Below are positions 52,804 to 62,611 of a DNA stretch of 64,000 bases, in pieces (position 1 is the stretch's first letter; every line of letters starts with the position of its first letter). Location of the stretch: positions 124,001-188,000 of the forward strand of contig NZ_CP024985.1 of the NCBI RefSeq assembly GCF_002803845.1. Reading direction: 5' to 3'. The position numbers were made by a program, and so were the translations under genes. This DNA comes from Streptomyces lavendulae subsp. lavendulae (GTDB taxonomy: Bacteria; Actinomycetota; Actinomycetes; Streptomycetales; Streptomycetaceae). Below the pieces are notes generated by a model, which searched no databases, was not told the DNA's origin, and saw only the letters and a program-made list of their open reading frames with translations.

Positions 52804-53898
52804 CTAAAGGAGGCCGGTGCGCATGTGCTGCGTGAGGTTGTCGTGGATCTGGCGTAGCCACGGGGCGCGGACGGCCGGCAGCCGGGCCAGGGTTCGTTGG
52901 AAGACTCCCCAGTCGATCCGGAACATGTCATGGACGTTTGGCGTGGGCGGGTCGTCGCGAAGGACGCCGTCGGGTATTGGACCCGATGAGGGGACGGGCA
53001 GTTGCGGCTCGGGGAAGACCAGCCGGAGCCACACCCCGAACGGCAACGGGACCAAGCGCGCCGGAGTGGCAGGGGTCCATGCCTTCCCGGTCTGCGGGTG
53101 GGACGGCACGAGGAGGATGTCGGCGCCGTCGTGGGCCGGCTGTCCCGGTCCGGCCAGGACGGCGCGCCGCCTCGGCCCGCCGGCCGGCAGCAGGGTGTCG
53201 AGGGCGCGTTGGAACATCTTGGCGGTCAGGCCGTCCGGCACGGCTACCGCCCGGCCGTCGGAGGCCACCAGGAGGTGGGCGAGCGCCTGCCCGGCCGCCG
53301 CCACCCACTGGGGGCTCCAGTGCCATCGGTCGCTCGCCCGGAACGGCTCTCCCCACGGGGGGATTGGCTCGGACGGGGGCACGCCATCCCCCTCCGCGAG
53401 CAGGTCCGCCCAGGACAGCGGTCCGGGGTCGGCGCCTTCGACGGGAAGGCGGCGCACGGCGTTCGGGGCGAGCCACACGGCCTGCCAGAGCGAGCAGTCG
53501 TCGATCCTGCTCGCCACGGGAAGACTGCAGGCCGCGCAGGCCATGTTGGGGCCGTCACCCCCGTCGAAGCCGCAGCAGGCGCCGCCGCGCTTCTCCGGGA
53601 TCAGCACGGCGCCGCGGGTGTCTCCCGGTGCGATGACAACCGCGCCGGACACGCCGTCGGACAGGGCGTGGACCGGCGCGTAGATGCCGCGGGCAGCCGC
53701 CTCGTCCGGATCGATCTCCTCCCACCTTCGCCACGGCGGCCCCCAGGGCTCCAGTTCCACGGCGAACGTCCCCGATTCCATGAGCACCGGGAGCTGAAGC
53801 CCGTTCCCGTACTTCTGGCGAGCGTGGGCCGGCAGGGCGACCTGGGACAACGGGGCGGTCAGCTTGGAGCCACACCGCACACACACGAAAACGAACAA
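52804..53898 (-). CDS. Conserved Streptomyces hypothetical protein with zinc site
   Basis: 364 residues starting MFVFVCVRCGSKLTAPLSQV; the N-terminal CVRCG with a later cluster (GGACCGFDGGDGPNMACAACSLPVASRIDDC, between about 105 and 136) suggests one or two structural zinc sites. The middle and C-terminus are globular (WADLLAEGDGVPP, RWHWSPQWVAAAGQALAHLL, MFRIDWGVFQRTLARLPAVR). It is a common Streptomyces gene of unknown function. It appears intact and independent of the surrounding transposons. Confidence 0.75.
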   Translation of the reverse strand: MFVFVCVRCGSKLTAPLSQVALPAHARQKYGNGLQLPVLMESGTFAVELEPWGPPWRRWEEIDPDEAAARGIYAPVHALSDGVSGAVVIAPGDTRGAVLIPEKRGGACCGFDGGDGPNMACAACSLPVASRIDDCSLWQAVWLAPNAVRRLPVEGADPGPLSWADLLAEGDGVPPSEPIPPWGEPFRASDRWHWSPQWVAAAGQALAHLLVASDGRAVAVPDGLTAKMFQRALDTLLPAGGPRRRAVLAGPGQPAHDGADILLVPSHPQTGKAWTPATPARLVPLPFGVWLRLVFPEPQLPVPSSGPIPDGVLRDDPPTPNVHDMFRIDWGVFQRTLARLPAVRAPWLRQIHDNLTQHMRTGLL

Positions 53899-54032
53899 AC
53901 GTCCTCCCCTCGGGAAACAGGGGCATCGTCGCAGCTCCGTGGCAGACCGGCCAACGTGTTTTCAATTCGCTGTGGGGCCGAAGCACAGCCACGACGCTGA
54001 GCATCACCGTTCGAATCCTCGGCGCGCTCTAG

Positions 54033-54947
54033 GGTCCGTCTTCAAAAGATCGTTCGATGGTGGATCATGTTTTCGTGATTCGTCGCCATGAACTGACTGA
54101 TGTCGAGTGGGAGTTGCTGGCTCCGCTGATACCGAGTGCGGGCAGGGGCCGGCCTCGGGCGGAGGACCGTCGGGTGATCAACGGGATGGTCTACAAGATC
54201 CGGACCGGGGTTTCCTGGCGTGACCTGCCGGAACGTTACGGCCCGTGGAAGTCGGTCTACACGCGCTTCCGCCGCTATGCCATCGACGGTGTGTTCACCC
54301 GGGCACTGCAGCAGATCCAGGCCCAGGCCGACGCAGCCGGTGACATCGATTGGCTGGTCCAGATCGACTCCACCATTGTCCGCGCCCACCAGCACGCCGC
54401 CGCCACCGGCCGAAAAAGGGGGAAGCACCGGACGGACGAACCGGACGATCACGCCCTCGGCCGATCCCGAGGAGGCCTGACTGCCGAAATCCCTCTCGCC
54501 TGCGACGGCCGCGGTCGGCCCCTGGCCGTCCTGCTGACCCCGGGGCAACGGCATGACGGCGTCTGCGTGAGGCCTCTGCCCGGACGCATCCGAGTACCCC
54601 GCACCGGCCCCGGCCGGCCCCGCTGCCGACCGGACCACGTCATCGCCGACAAGGCCTACAGCTCACGCGGCTTCCGCGCCTAACTGCGACGACGCGGCAT
54701 CGGACACACCATCCCGGAGAAGAACGACCAGAAGATGCACCGCCGCAACCGAGGCCGCCGAGGTGGCCGACCGACAGCATTCGACAGCAGGATCCACCGC
54801 CGCCGCAACACCGTCGAACGCTGCTTCAGCCAACTCAAAGGCTTCCGCGGCATCGCCACCCGCTACGAGAAAACCGCCACCTCCTACGAAGCAGCGGTCA
54901 CACTCGCATCACTTCTGCTCTGGGCAAGATCAATTTGAAGACGGACC
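54033..54947. mobile_element. IS5-family element, second CTAG-flanked copy
   Basis: 915 bp with inverted repeats GGTCCGTCTTCAAA at 54033 and complement ending 54947, flanked by direct CTAG copies (54029-54032 and 54948-54951). The repeat sequence differs from that of the 47460-48441 element, so the two are different IS types with the same target rule. Confidence 0.88.
54057..54938 (+). pseudogene. IS5-family transposase with in-frame stop
   Basis: From ATG 54057: RRHELTDVEWELLAPLIPSA, MVYKIRTGVSWRDLPERYG, IDSTIVRAHQHAA, SRGGLTAEIPLACDGRG and DKAYSSRGFRA, then TAA at 54681-54683. The same frame continues LRRRGIGHTIPEKNDQK ... RRRNTVERCFSQLKGFRGIA to TGA 54938 in the inverted repeat. The stop stands where the family has Tyr (TAC to TAA). 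The gene is otherwise complete, so the element could only move if helped in trans. Confidence 0.9.
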
Positions 54948-55131
54948 CTAGTCCGCGGACAAAAGACGCGCCCTCCCGGGCTGCGATACGGATCGCGCAT
55001 CCGAACATGAGCGCGGCGTTCTGGACGCCGTCCGACATCGCGGGCGCCGACTGTCTGCGGACAGAAACATCGGGCGGGCTGATCTCATCACGCCTGTACG
55101 GATGTCCGGTCACCGTGGGCGTTCCGTGACG

Positions 55132-55290
55132 TCAGTGGTGACGCTCTCTCACTCCTTGGCGGGTTCCTCTCCGGGACTCCCCCTGGTACTCGTCCTCCGC
55201 CAGTAGCTTCTCGGTCACCCCTACGCCTGTGAGGCGCTCTGCCAGAGCGAGGACCGCTGCCTCGGTATCGACGCCAGGATCTCCGTCCCT
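55132..55290 (-). pseudogene. DUF6461-type protein, 3' fragment
   Basis: About 50 codons: DGDPGVDTEAAVLALAERLT, GVGVTEKLLAED and a charged tail to TGA 55132. The DGDPG...ALAERLTGV...T..LL pattern matches the C-terminal part of Streptomyces DUF6461 proteins (from memory). The upstream part is lost at the border of the ISL3 remnant starting near 55317. Not functional. Confidence 0.6.
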
Positions 55291-55316
55291 TAAGCCTGAT
55301 GCCGATCCCGAATTTT

Positions 55317-56460
55317 GGCTCTGCCCGAAGTTTCGTGATTCCCAGGTCAGGGTTCGCGTGCGGGAACGTTTCGGCAGGGCATGTCTGGCTGGTGAGGGTC
55401 CGCTCGCTGGATGATGTGCTGTTCCCGGACGTCGATGTGCGCTCGGAGGCCGTGGAGTTCACGGCGGAGGCCTTGGTCGTGGTGGCAGCCGCGTACGGTC
55501 CGCCGCCCAGATGCCCGGAGTGCCGTGCCTGGGCCGGGAGGGTCCACTCCTGCTAGAGCGACGCCGCCGAGCGACCCTTGACGGGGAAGAAGCTGCTGGT
55601 CAGGCCGCGGGTCCGGCGGCTCTTGTGTGACCGGCCCACGTGTCGGCGGCGGACGTTCGTCGAGCAGGTCAGCGGGCTGAGCAAGCGGTATCGCCGTTCG
55701 AGCCTTGGGCTGAAGGGCTGGCTGCGGCAGGTCGGGGTTGAGCTCGGCGGCCGGGCTGGCGAACGGCTGTGCCGCCGGATGCACCTCGTCGCGGCCCGGA
55801 CCCGGATGTTGGAACTCCTGGGTCCTGCGACGGCGCCGGAGCGGTCGCCGCGGGCCCTCGGTGTCGACGAGTTCGCCTTCCGCAAGGGCCGCACCTATGG
55901 AACTCTCCTGGTCAAGGCCGACCGGGCCGTGGACGTCCTGCCCGACCGGACCTCGGAGACCTTCGCCGCCTGCCTGCGTGAACGCGCTGACGAAGAGACC
56001 GCAGGGATATCCGAGGCGCCCACGCTGATGCAGCTCCCGCTGCATCAGCTGCCGCGGACACAGATCCTCGAACGGACCTGCCAACGCCACGCCGACGTGC
56101 ACAAACTCGTCGCGGCCGGCTGGACGATCAGTGCGATCGCCCGTCGGCTGAACCTCGACCGCAAGACCGTCCGACGGTTCCGCGACACCGACCTCGACCA
56201 GCTCCTGGCTTCCGCCCACGAACGCCGCCCGGCAGGAGTGCTGGAGCCGTTCAAGCCGTACCTGAACACATGATTCACCGAGAGCCTCGGCCAGGTCAGC
56301 GGCAGTCGCCTCTTCCTGAAGATCCGTCAACGGGGTACCAAGGAAGCCGCCAAGTCGTCCGCAAACACCTCGCCGCCCTCCGCGTCGGCACCGCCGAACC
56401 CGTCCGAGCCGACATCCCCAGCCCACGCAGGATCACCAGCTGGATCATGCGACCACAGGG
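55317..56460 (+). pseudogene. ISL3-family transposase, multiply broken
   Basis: The left end begins near GGCTCTGCCCGAAGTTTCGTG (55317). The reading starts about GTG 55392 (VRSLDDVLFPDVDVRSEAVE, CPECRAW). It meets TAG at 55554-55556, continues LLVRPRVRRLLCDRPTCRRR, LGVDEFAFRKGRTYGTLLV and DRTSETFAACLRE, then jumps at about 55985 to a late region (TLMQLPLHQLPRTQILERTC, LNLDRKTVRRFRDTDLD). It stops again at 56271 and changes frame (GYQGSRQVVRKHLAALRVGT, ITSWIMRP). At least two stops, one deletion and one frameshift: a long-dead copy. Confidence 0.85.
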
Positions 56461-56707
56461 CTCCCGCACCCGTCCGCTCTCCTTGCGCGAGCACATGCTG
56501 GCCGCGGGACGCCGGGGCCGGGCCGTGACCTGGCGCAAGGGCTCCAGAGCGGCGATGAGCTCGCACTTCGTGCTGCTGCGGGTCCGCCTCGCGGGGCGGC
56601 GTCCCCAACCCGCCTGCGACGGCACGATCCCGCTGGTCTGGCTGATCGCGCAGTGGCCCGAAGACCAGGGAGAATACCGATTCGTTGTGCGGCCCGGGGC
56701 GGCGTAG
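56461..56707 (+). pseudogene. IS701-family transposase fragment
   Basis: From about 56517 the frame reads GRAVTWRKGSRAAMSSHFVL, LRVRLAGRRP and DGTIPLVWLIAQWPEDQGEY, a conserved stretch of IS701-type transposases before the catalytic Glu. It is joined directly to the ISL3 remnant and ends at TAG 56707 in unrelated residues. Only about 60 codons survive. Confidence 0.65.
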
Positions 56708-56725
56708 CCCCGGCCTGGAAGCGGG

Positions 56726-57046
56726 TCAGGTACCGGGCGCCCGGAAGTCGACCGTCAGCCGGGCCGCCGTGTCGATCTGCTCTGGGGTGAGCAGCCGCAC
56801 CACGCTGGACTGCAGGGCGCCGCTGGCCCGGACTGTCATCGAGACGCCCGCCATCGACTCATCGTCCGGCAGCTCGATCACGCAGTACAGGTCCGTCTCA
56901 CCGAAGGCGAAAGCCAGCCACTCCAGAGTGCCACCACAGGAGGCGACCACCCTACGGACCGCCTCCACCCGGCCTGTGCCCCCGTCGGAGAGCAATCCCC
57001 CAGCGCCCTGAGCGGTGTAGCTGGCCTGGACCAGGTACTTCGGCAT
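56726..57046 (-). CDS. GYD domain protein
   Basis: 106 residues: MPKYLVQASYTAQGAGGLLS, RVEAVRRVVASCGGTLEWLA, FAFGETDLYCVIELPDDESM and a C-terminal LLTPEQIDTAARLTV match the GYD family (alpha-beta barrel-like small proteins, stress- or metabolism-linked in some hosts, function unclear). It is complete, with a good start, and lies alone among transposase remains. Confidence 0.88.
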   Translation of the reverse strand: MPKYLVQASYTAQGAGGLLSDGGTGRVEAVRRVVASCGGTLEWLAFAFGETDLYCVIELPDDESMAGVSMTVRASGALQSSVVRLLTPEQIDTAARLTVDFRAPGT

Positions 57047-57399
57047 CTCGGTCTCCCGTCTTGCGAAAGCGTCGCGGGCACGGCGCCATCCCTACGATCT
57101 GGCAGCGCGCACCGCGCCGACCACCGGGAGACGCCCAAACGGCCGCACAGACCTGCCCTCGCCGGGCCGCACCACCCGCCTCGGAGTCCACGATCATCGC
57201 ATACCGTCTCGACAGGCTGCCCCGCAAGCTGTGACTGCCGGCTACCAAGTGGCGGGTTTCTCGCGTATCTCCTCCGGCCTCCTCATTCATCGGATGGCAC
57301 CGCCACGTCACCCTCGTCACCGCCACCCACCTGTTCCTGACCGAACAGCGGAGCTGCCAAAAAGCCCCTGTGGAAACACCGCGGCGGCGCTCGGGAGAT
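57047..57399. other. Intergenic and rearranged sequence
   Basis: About 350 bp upstream of the GYD gene running into the broken IS630 copy. A leftward scrap near 57240-57330 (VAVTRVTWRCHPMNEEAGGD) may be the 5' end of an unknown gene; nothing firm. Confidence 0.35.
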
Positions 57400-57826
57400 G
57401 CCCGACAGCGTCATGGACTCGTGGAACCTGCGGCCGATCAGGGTTTTGATCCTGGCCAGCGTCCACCGCTGGTCCGGCCAGCCGTGCGCGACCGGGCCCT
57501 TGGCAAGCTCCTCCTCAAGCACGGCGAACAGGGTCTCGCTCAGCTTCGGCCGGGACGCCGGGCCTCGGGAACGAACCCCGTCCCGGCCGGCCGCCCTCCA
57601 GGCCTGCCGCCACCGCTGGACCGACCGGACGCTGACCCCTAACTCCTTTGCAACCTCGCCGCTGCCCCGCCCCGCGGCGAACATCGCGACCGCTTCCATC
57701 CGGACCCGCTCGCGGAACGCTTGCCTCTCCGCGGTCAGACCCCCACCCTGCGGATACCTCATACACCTGGCATACCGCGACGATCACCGATCGTCAGCCC
57801 CCCACGACAACCCGACTTCAAAGTCA
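57400..57826 (-). pseudogene. IS630-family element, right-end remnant
   Basis: The leftward frame from 57762 (MRYPQGGGLTAERQAFRERV, SVRSVQRWRQAWRAAGRDG, HGWPDQRWTLARIKTLIGRR, ESMTLSGIS) is the N-terminal DNA-binding half of an IS630 transposase; it is cut near 57400 and the DDE half is absent. The outer end near 57826 ends CAGTA, like the intact copy at 61525-62673, whose N-terminus is similar but not identical. Its insertion cut the HNH nuclease gene on its right. Confidence 0.8.
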
Positions 57827-57840
57827 GTAACAAAGCACTA

Positions 57841-58236
57841 CTACTTGCTGTCCCACGCTTCCGCGAGCGGGACCACGTGGTCGATGTCCAGTGCCCCGGC
57901 CGGGGTCATCTCCCGCTCGCCGTAGTACGACCACCACACCCCGCCCGCCAGCGTGCACCCCGGACCGACCCCCGGCGTCACCACCGCCTCAGCGATCAGC
58001 ACCTCGGCACGGGTGTTGCAGCCGTCCGTGGGGTTCGCGCCCACGTTCCAGTGCTTGAAGCTCGTACGCTGATAGCCCGTCCGGTCCTCAACAGCGAGCG
58101 GGAGCGCGCCGACCGCGACCCCTATCGGCAGCAACTGCGGCACCGCGGCCGGCTGTTCGACCGCGTACACAGCGGAGGCGGGAAACGAGAAGGCGAGAGC
58201 CGCGGCGGCCAAGGTCACAGCCCGCATCATGATCAT
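57841..58236 (-). pseudogene. Secreted HNH-type nuclease, 3'-truncated by IS630
   Basis: About 130 residues: a signal peptide (MMRAVTLAAAALAFSFPASA), then a region typical of small secreted Streptomyces HNH nucleases (VGALPLAVEDRTGYQRTSFK, DGCNTRAEVLIAEAV, WWSYYGE) and the nuclease motif LDIDHVVPLAEAWDS with the catalytic His. It breaks off at AWDSK, where the IS630 remnant begins, so the remaining C-terminal half of the HNH domain is missing. Start options are the clustered ATGs at 58236, 58230 and 58227. Confidence 0.8.
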
Positions 58237-58735
58237 CGCGAGGCCGGTTTTACCGACCCCCACCCACCAAGCGACAGGCCTCAGGCACGAGGTTCACCCG
58301 GACGGGAAGCGACATTCACTGGCGAAACGCCACTGCACACCATCACTGGCATGGGCTGGGTGTGCACCCACCGCGCTTTGCCCGGTGAGAAGTTCAGCAA
58401 CAGGAAATCCAGCAGCCGAAGCAGGCCATGACCTCCTACCAAGATCCCGCACATCTGTCCGAATAAGCGTGGCCCAGCCACGTTAACCGTGGGTAGGGTG
58501 ATCACCACATGGGTGGCAGCCCCAACCGGGATGCACCCTCGCGTGTGTCAGTGGCGGCCGGGGGGCCAGTGCCGCTATGGGGGACTGATTCGTTGTACGG
58601 CTGTGCCGATCATCGGGCGCGCGCCGGTTCGGTTTGCTGCCATCTGGGCCTCAGGTCCAGCGTGCTGACTCGGGCACCTCCTCGCGCCTCGTGCTTCCCG
58701 CTTCCGCCTTCATTCGTCCATGAAGGAAGGAAATC
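58237..58735. promoter_or_regulatory. Intergenic region upstream of the large secreted protein
   Basis: About 500 bp between the truncated nuclease and the toxin-like gene, so it holds the promoter of the latter. AAGGAAGG at 58723-58730 is the ribosome binding site for the GTG at 58736. No clear operator or hairpin was recognised. Confidence 0.5.
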
Positions 58736-61547
58736 GTGCACTTAAAACATGGCGTTTTATCCAGAAGATCACGTAGATCCCGGCTCCTGACCCCTGCCGT
58801 GACATCCGTCGTCGCGATCGCGGTCCTGGGCGGTCTGGCCATCCAGCCGGCAGTGCTCGACCGTAGTGCAGCGTTGCGTGCTGATCCGGCGGCGGACGCG
58901 TACGACTGGCTTTACGACACCTCCGCGGAGCAGTGGCGCCAGGATCAGTGCCTGATGACCGATGTGCTGCGTCTGGGCGGTCCGTCCATGGCGCAGACGG
59001 CGCAGGACGCGCTCAACCAGCCTCAGGACAAGCTCCATGCGCTGGCTGACCGTGCCCGTTGGCAGCAGACTCCGCTCGCGACCGCGTACCAGAAGGACCG
59101 GGACGCGGCGTGGAGCTCGCTGCAGGCCATCAACTCTCTGAGGGACGGCTGGAAGAAGCCTCTGGAAGGGCTGACGAATCCCCCCGGAGGCATGAACACC
59201 GCCGACTTCCACTGGCCTCCGGGTTCGCCCGGCGATGGGAAGCAGGACTTCTACACGCAGACCGGGCTGAGCAAGTGGGTAGCCGAAAGGTTCTGGACTG
59301 AGGAAGGAAGCTTCTATCAGGACCCCACCCCCAAGGCCTATGACCAGGCCAAGGGGATGGTCAAGTACCTGGGGACTCCCCTCTACGGCAAGGACCCCGA
59401 CGCTCACGCTCCCGGGGGCGACTGGAACCGTGACCTCGCGGAGCACGAGGCGTTCCAGCACCTGACGGACTGGTCCCCGGAGCCTATGGGCGCGGACAAC
59501 GCCCGTCTGTTCATGGCCTCGGGAGGGTTCCCCCGCAGCGCTCCGCAGCCGGGGACGGCGGAGTACCGCATCGCGGTCGAGGACCTGAAAGCCCGGTTCG
59601 CCGGCTGCGCGTGGCGTGACCCGATCGACCCGAACAGGGTGCTCGACGGCATCACCACCACCGCGGCCGGCGAGTGGCAGCAGGAGATCGTCTCCCAGCA
59701 GGCGCAGCGCAACCAGATTCTCGCTGCGAATGCCGAGGCGACCACGGCGCTCGCGGCGGGGGCGAAGGCCTTGGGCGAGATGCTGGGGCACTCGTGGGTG
59801 GCCGACCACGCGACCCGCTGGCAGGACTACTGGTCGCCTGGCGGAATCGGCGCGGTCGGTGACAAGCCCGCGGTGATCGAGCTTCATGCCGTGGGAGGCA
59901 AGTGCCTTGATGTGGAGAACAGCGGCACCAACGACGGCGCGCCGGTCCAGGTCTACTGGTGCAACGGCACCTCCGCGCAGCAGTGGCAGATGTTCGGTGA
60001 TGACCACGGCCTGCATCTGAGGAACGTGGTGTCGCAAAAGTGCCTGGATGTGTCGAACAACGACCCGGCCAACGGCACGCGGATTCAAATCTGGACGTGC
60101 AACAGTTCCCCGGCGCAGACCTGGGAGTACAACCTTCGGGCCACTACCGCCATCAAGAACGTCGGCACGGGCAAGTGCCTGGACCTGCACACCTACGAGC
60201 CCGGGTACGACTCCTGGCTGTGGGACTGCAACGGCACCGGCCCTCAGCAGTTCGACATCAAGCCGTCCGGCAACGGCGCCGTTCCGGCGCAGAGTGAGTT
60301 CACCAAAGCCAAGGCGGCCGTCACCGGAGCGCAGGCGGGCGCGAAGAAGCAGCTCGACGTCCTCAAGGTCCAGGCCGCAGCGGCCAAGAAGGCGTCGACG
60401 ACGACCGACACCGCCGCGCAGGCCGCGTACACGATCGCGGACGCCAACGGTGCCCCGCGGGGCCGTGGCCTGCTGGTCGGCCAGCAGAAGGCCCAGGTCA
60501 CCAAGGGTGCGGTGGCCGCGCTGGACGCGATGGTGAAGGCCGGCGAGACCGCCGAGGCAGCCACGCGTGCCTCGGGCGCGGACAGCGAGACCATCGCTCA
60601 GCGTGCTCTGGCGCAGGCCGCCCAGGCCAAGGCCGAGTTCCGCAGGGAGGCGGCCCACACGGCCGAGCTTCAGGCAAAGGCCTCCGCGGACGCGGCCAAG
60701 TCTCATCGGGACAACGCGAAGAAGGACGCGGAAACGGCAAAAGCCAAGCTCGGCGACGCGGTGAAGGTAGAGAGCGACGCCAAGGTAGCGGCAGCCACCG
60801 CTCACGCGAAGCGGCTGGCCGCCGAGGCGGAAGAGGCCAACGCGAAGAAGGAGAAGGGAACCGCGGCCGCCAAGCAGGCCGAGGCGGCCCAGCACCGCAA
60901 CAACGCACAGGCCGAAGCCACGAAGGCGCAGGACGCCAGGACCAAAGCCGAAGCGGCCGAGACCGCTGCGGTCGACCGGAAGAACGACGCGGTCAAGGCA
61001 CGCGACAACGCCAAGGCCAAGCGGGACGACGCCTGGGACGCTGAGCAGAAGGCCGAGGCCGAGCGTGCCAAGGCCAGTGCTAAAGCCGCTTACGCGGCTT
61101 CACTCGACGCTGGCACGGAAGCGGACGCGGCACGCACATCAGCCGATCAGGCTGATCAGAACGCCAAGGATGCCGAGACGGCCGCAGGCAGGGCACGGGG
61201 TGAGGCGAACGCCGCGACAACGGCGGCCGAGGAGGCGGACGCAGCGGCCACACGCGCCGAAGCTGCCGCCAAGCGCTCCCGCGCCGACGCGGACGGCGCT
61301 CAGGCCGCGAAGCTGAAGGCGGAGGCTGCGGTGAAGACGGCGACCAGTGCCGCCGCTGACGCCATCGCCGCTTCACAGCACGCCGCATCCGAAGCACGCA
61401 GCGCCGTCGCCATGGCCGACGAGGCAGACGGCCAGGCCAAGACGGCCAAGACCCAGGCTGACCTGGCGAACCAGGAAGCCCTCAAGGCGGTGACGGCCTC
61501 GGCCAAGGCAGCCGGCTTCGCCTACTGAGGTTTTTGGCGTGGTGTCG

Positions 61548-62132
61548 TCAGGGTCTGAGTCCGGTGGCAGCGAGGCAGCCGTCGACGATGTGGCTGCGGT
61601 ACTGGATCTTCTTGAGGCCGGTCCTGAGGGCTCGGACAAGGTCCTCGGGAGTGGCGAAGACCGTGTTGGCATGGGCGGTGCGCCTGAGGACCGACCAGAT
61701 GCCTTCGACCGGGTTGAGGTCAGGAGTGTAGGCGGGCAGGTGGTAGACGGTCAGCCAGTCGGTGACCTCGATGAACTCGCGCATGCCCTTGGTGCGGTGG
61801 GTGTTGAGGTTGTCCCAGATGAGGATGATCGGGGCGCCGAGACGGCCGTGGGCGTAGACCAGCAGCCAGCGGAAGTCCCTCCAGTCGTAGCTGCGACGCT
61901 CGCCCTTGGCAGGTCGCCGGTTGTGGACATGCAGTTTGTAGAACAGCCGTGAGCGTTCGCCGGGTTTGTAGCAGCACAGTCCGGCGAGGGTGACGCGGCA
62001 GCGGGTCCAGCCACGCATCCGGATCGTGGGGGTGAGGGCGCGACGGGCCCATGTTCCGCGGGACGGCGGCGTCATCGAGAAACCTGCCTCGTCCTCGAAG
62101 ACGATCCAGGCCCCGAGCGCCGCCGCAGTCAT
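61548..62132 (-). CDS. IS630 transposase, DDE catalytic part
   Basis: 194 residues from ATG 62132: IVFEDEAGFSMTPPSRGTWA (first catalytic acidic residue), LIWDNLNTHRTKGMREF (second Asp) and YTPDLNPVEGIWSVLRRTAH (Glu). Its ATG overlaps the stop of the first frame (ATGA). The frame is open further upstream, so a fused product by ribosomal frameshift is also possible, as known for other IS630 members. Confidence 0.88.
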   Translation of the reverse strand: MTAAALGAWIVFEDEAGFSMTPPSRGTWARRALTPTIRMRGWTRCRVTLAGLCCYKPGERSRLFYKLHVHNRRPAKGERRSYDWRDFRWLLVYAHGRLGAPIILIWDNLNTHRTKGMREFIEVTDWLTVYHLPAYTPDLNPVEGIWSVLRRTAHANTVFATPEDLVRALRTGLKKIQYRSHIVDGCLAATGLRP

Positions 62133-62611
62133 TCCACGTGCGGCCACGTGTCCTTCATCCAGCTGGCCACCGCGGCATCGTCCCGTTCCAGGGCGCGCCT
62201 GGCCGGAGCCTGCCGGCTCCAGCCTCCACGCCGCATGGTCTGGTAGACCGCCGCGATGCTCAGGCTCACACGCAACCGGCGGCGGATGACCGCCTGGATC
62301 CTGGCCAGCGTCCAGGTCTGGTCCGGCCAGCCATGAGCGATGGGGCCTTTGTCGAGCTCTGCTTCCAGCACTGCGAACTGTTCGGGGCCGATCTTCGGCC
62401 GGCACATCGGCCCGCTCGAACGCAGTGCCCGGCGGCCGCCCTCACGCCAGGTCCGGCGCCAGCGCTGCACCGACCGCTCACTGACCCGTAATCGCTTCGC
62501 GATCACCTGATTCGTCAGCCCTTCAGCGAACCAGCCTGCCGCCTCCAGGCGAAGAGCCTCCCGGAAAGCCTGACGCTCCGACGTCAGACCCCCACCCTGC
62601 GGATACCTCAT
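62129..62611 (-). CDS. IS630 transposase, N-terminal helix-turn-helix part
   Basis: 160 residues: MRYPQGGGLTSERQAFREAL, VIAKRLRVSERSVQRWRRTW (helix-turn-helix), HGWPDQTWTLARIQAVIRRR (second winged helix) and SWMKDTWPHVE at the end. It binds the element ends. Closely related to the remnant at 57400-57826. Confidence 0.88.
   Translation of the reverse strand: MRYPQGGGLTSERQAFREALRLEAAGWFAEGLTNQVIAKRLRVSERSVQRWRRTWREGGRRALRSSGPMCRPKIGPEQFAVLEAELDKGPIAHGWPDQTWTLARIQAVIRRRLRVSLSIAAVYQTMRRGGWSRQAPARRALERDDAAVASWMKDTWPHVE

Noticed and set aside
58769..60895. 708-codon leftward frame opposite the toxin-like gene
   Set aside because: Gly/Leu/Arg-rich antisense shadow; the rightward frame has the lectin and coiled-coil domains and a good ribosome binding site.
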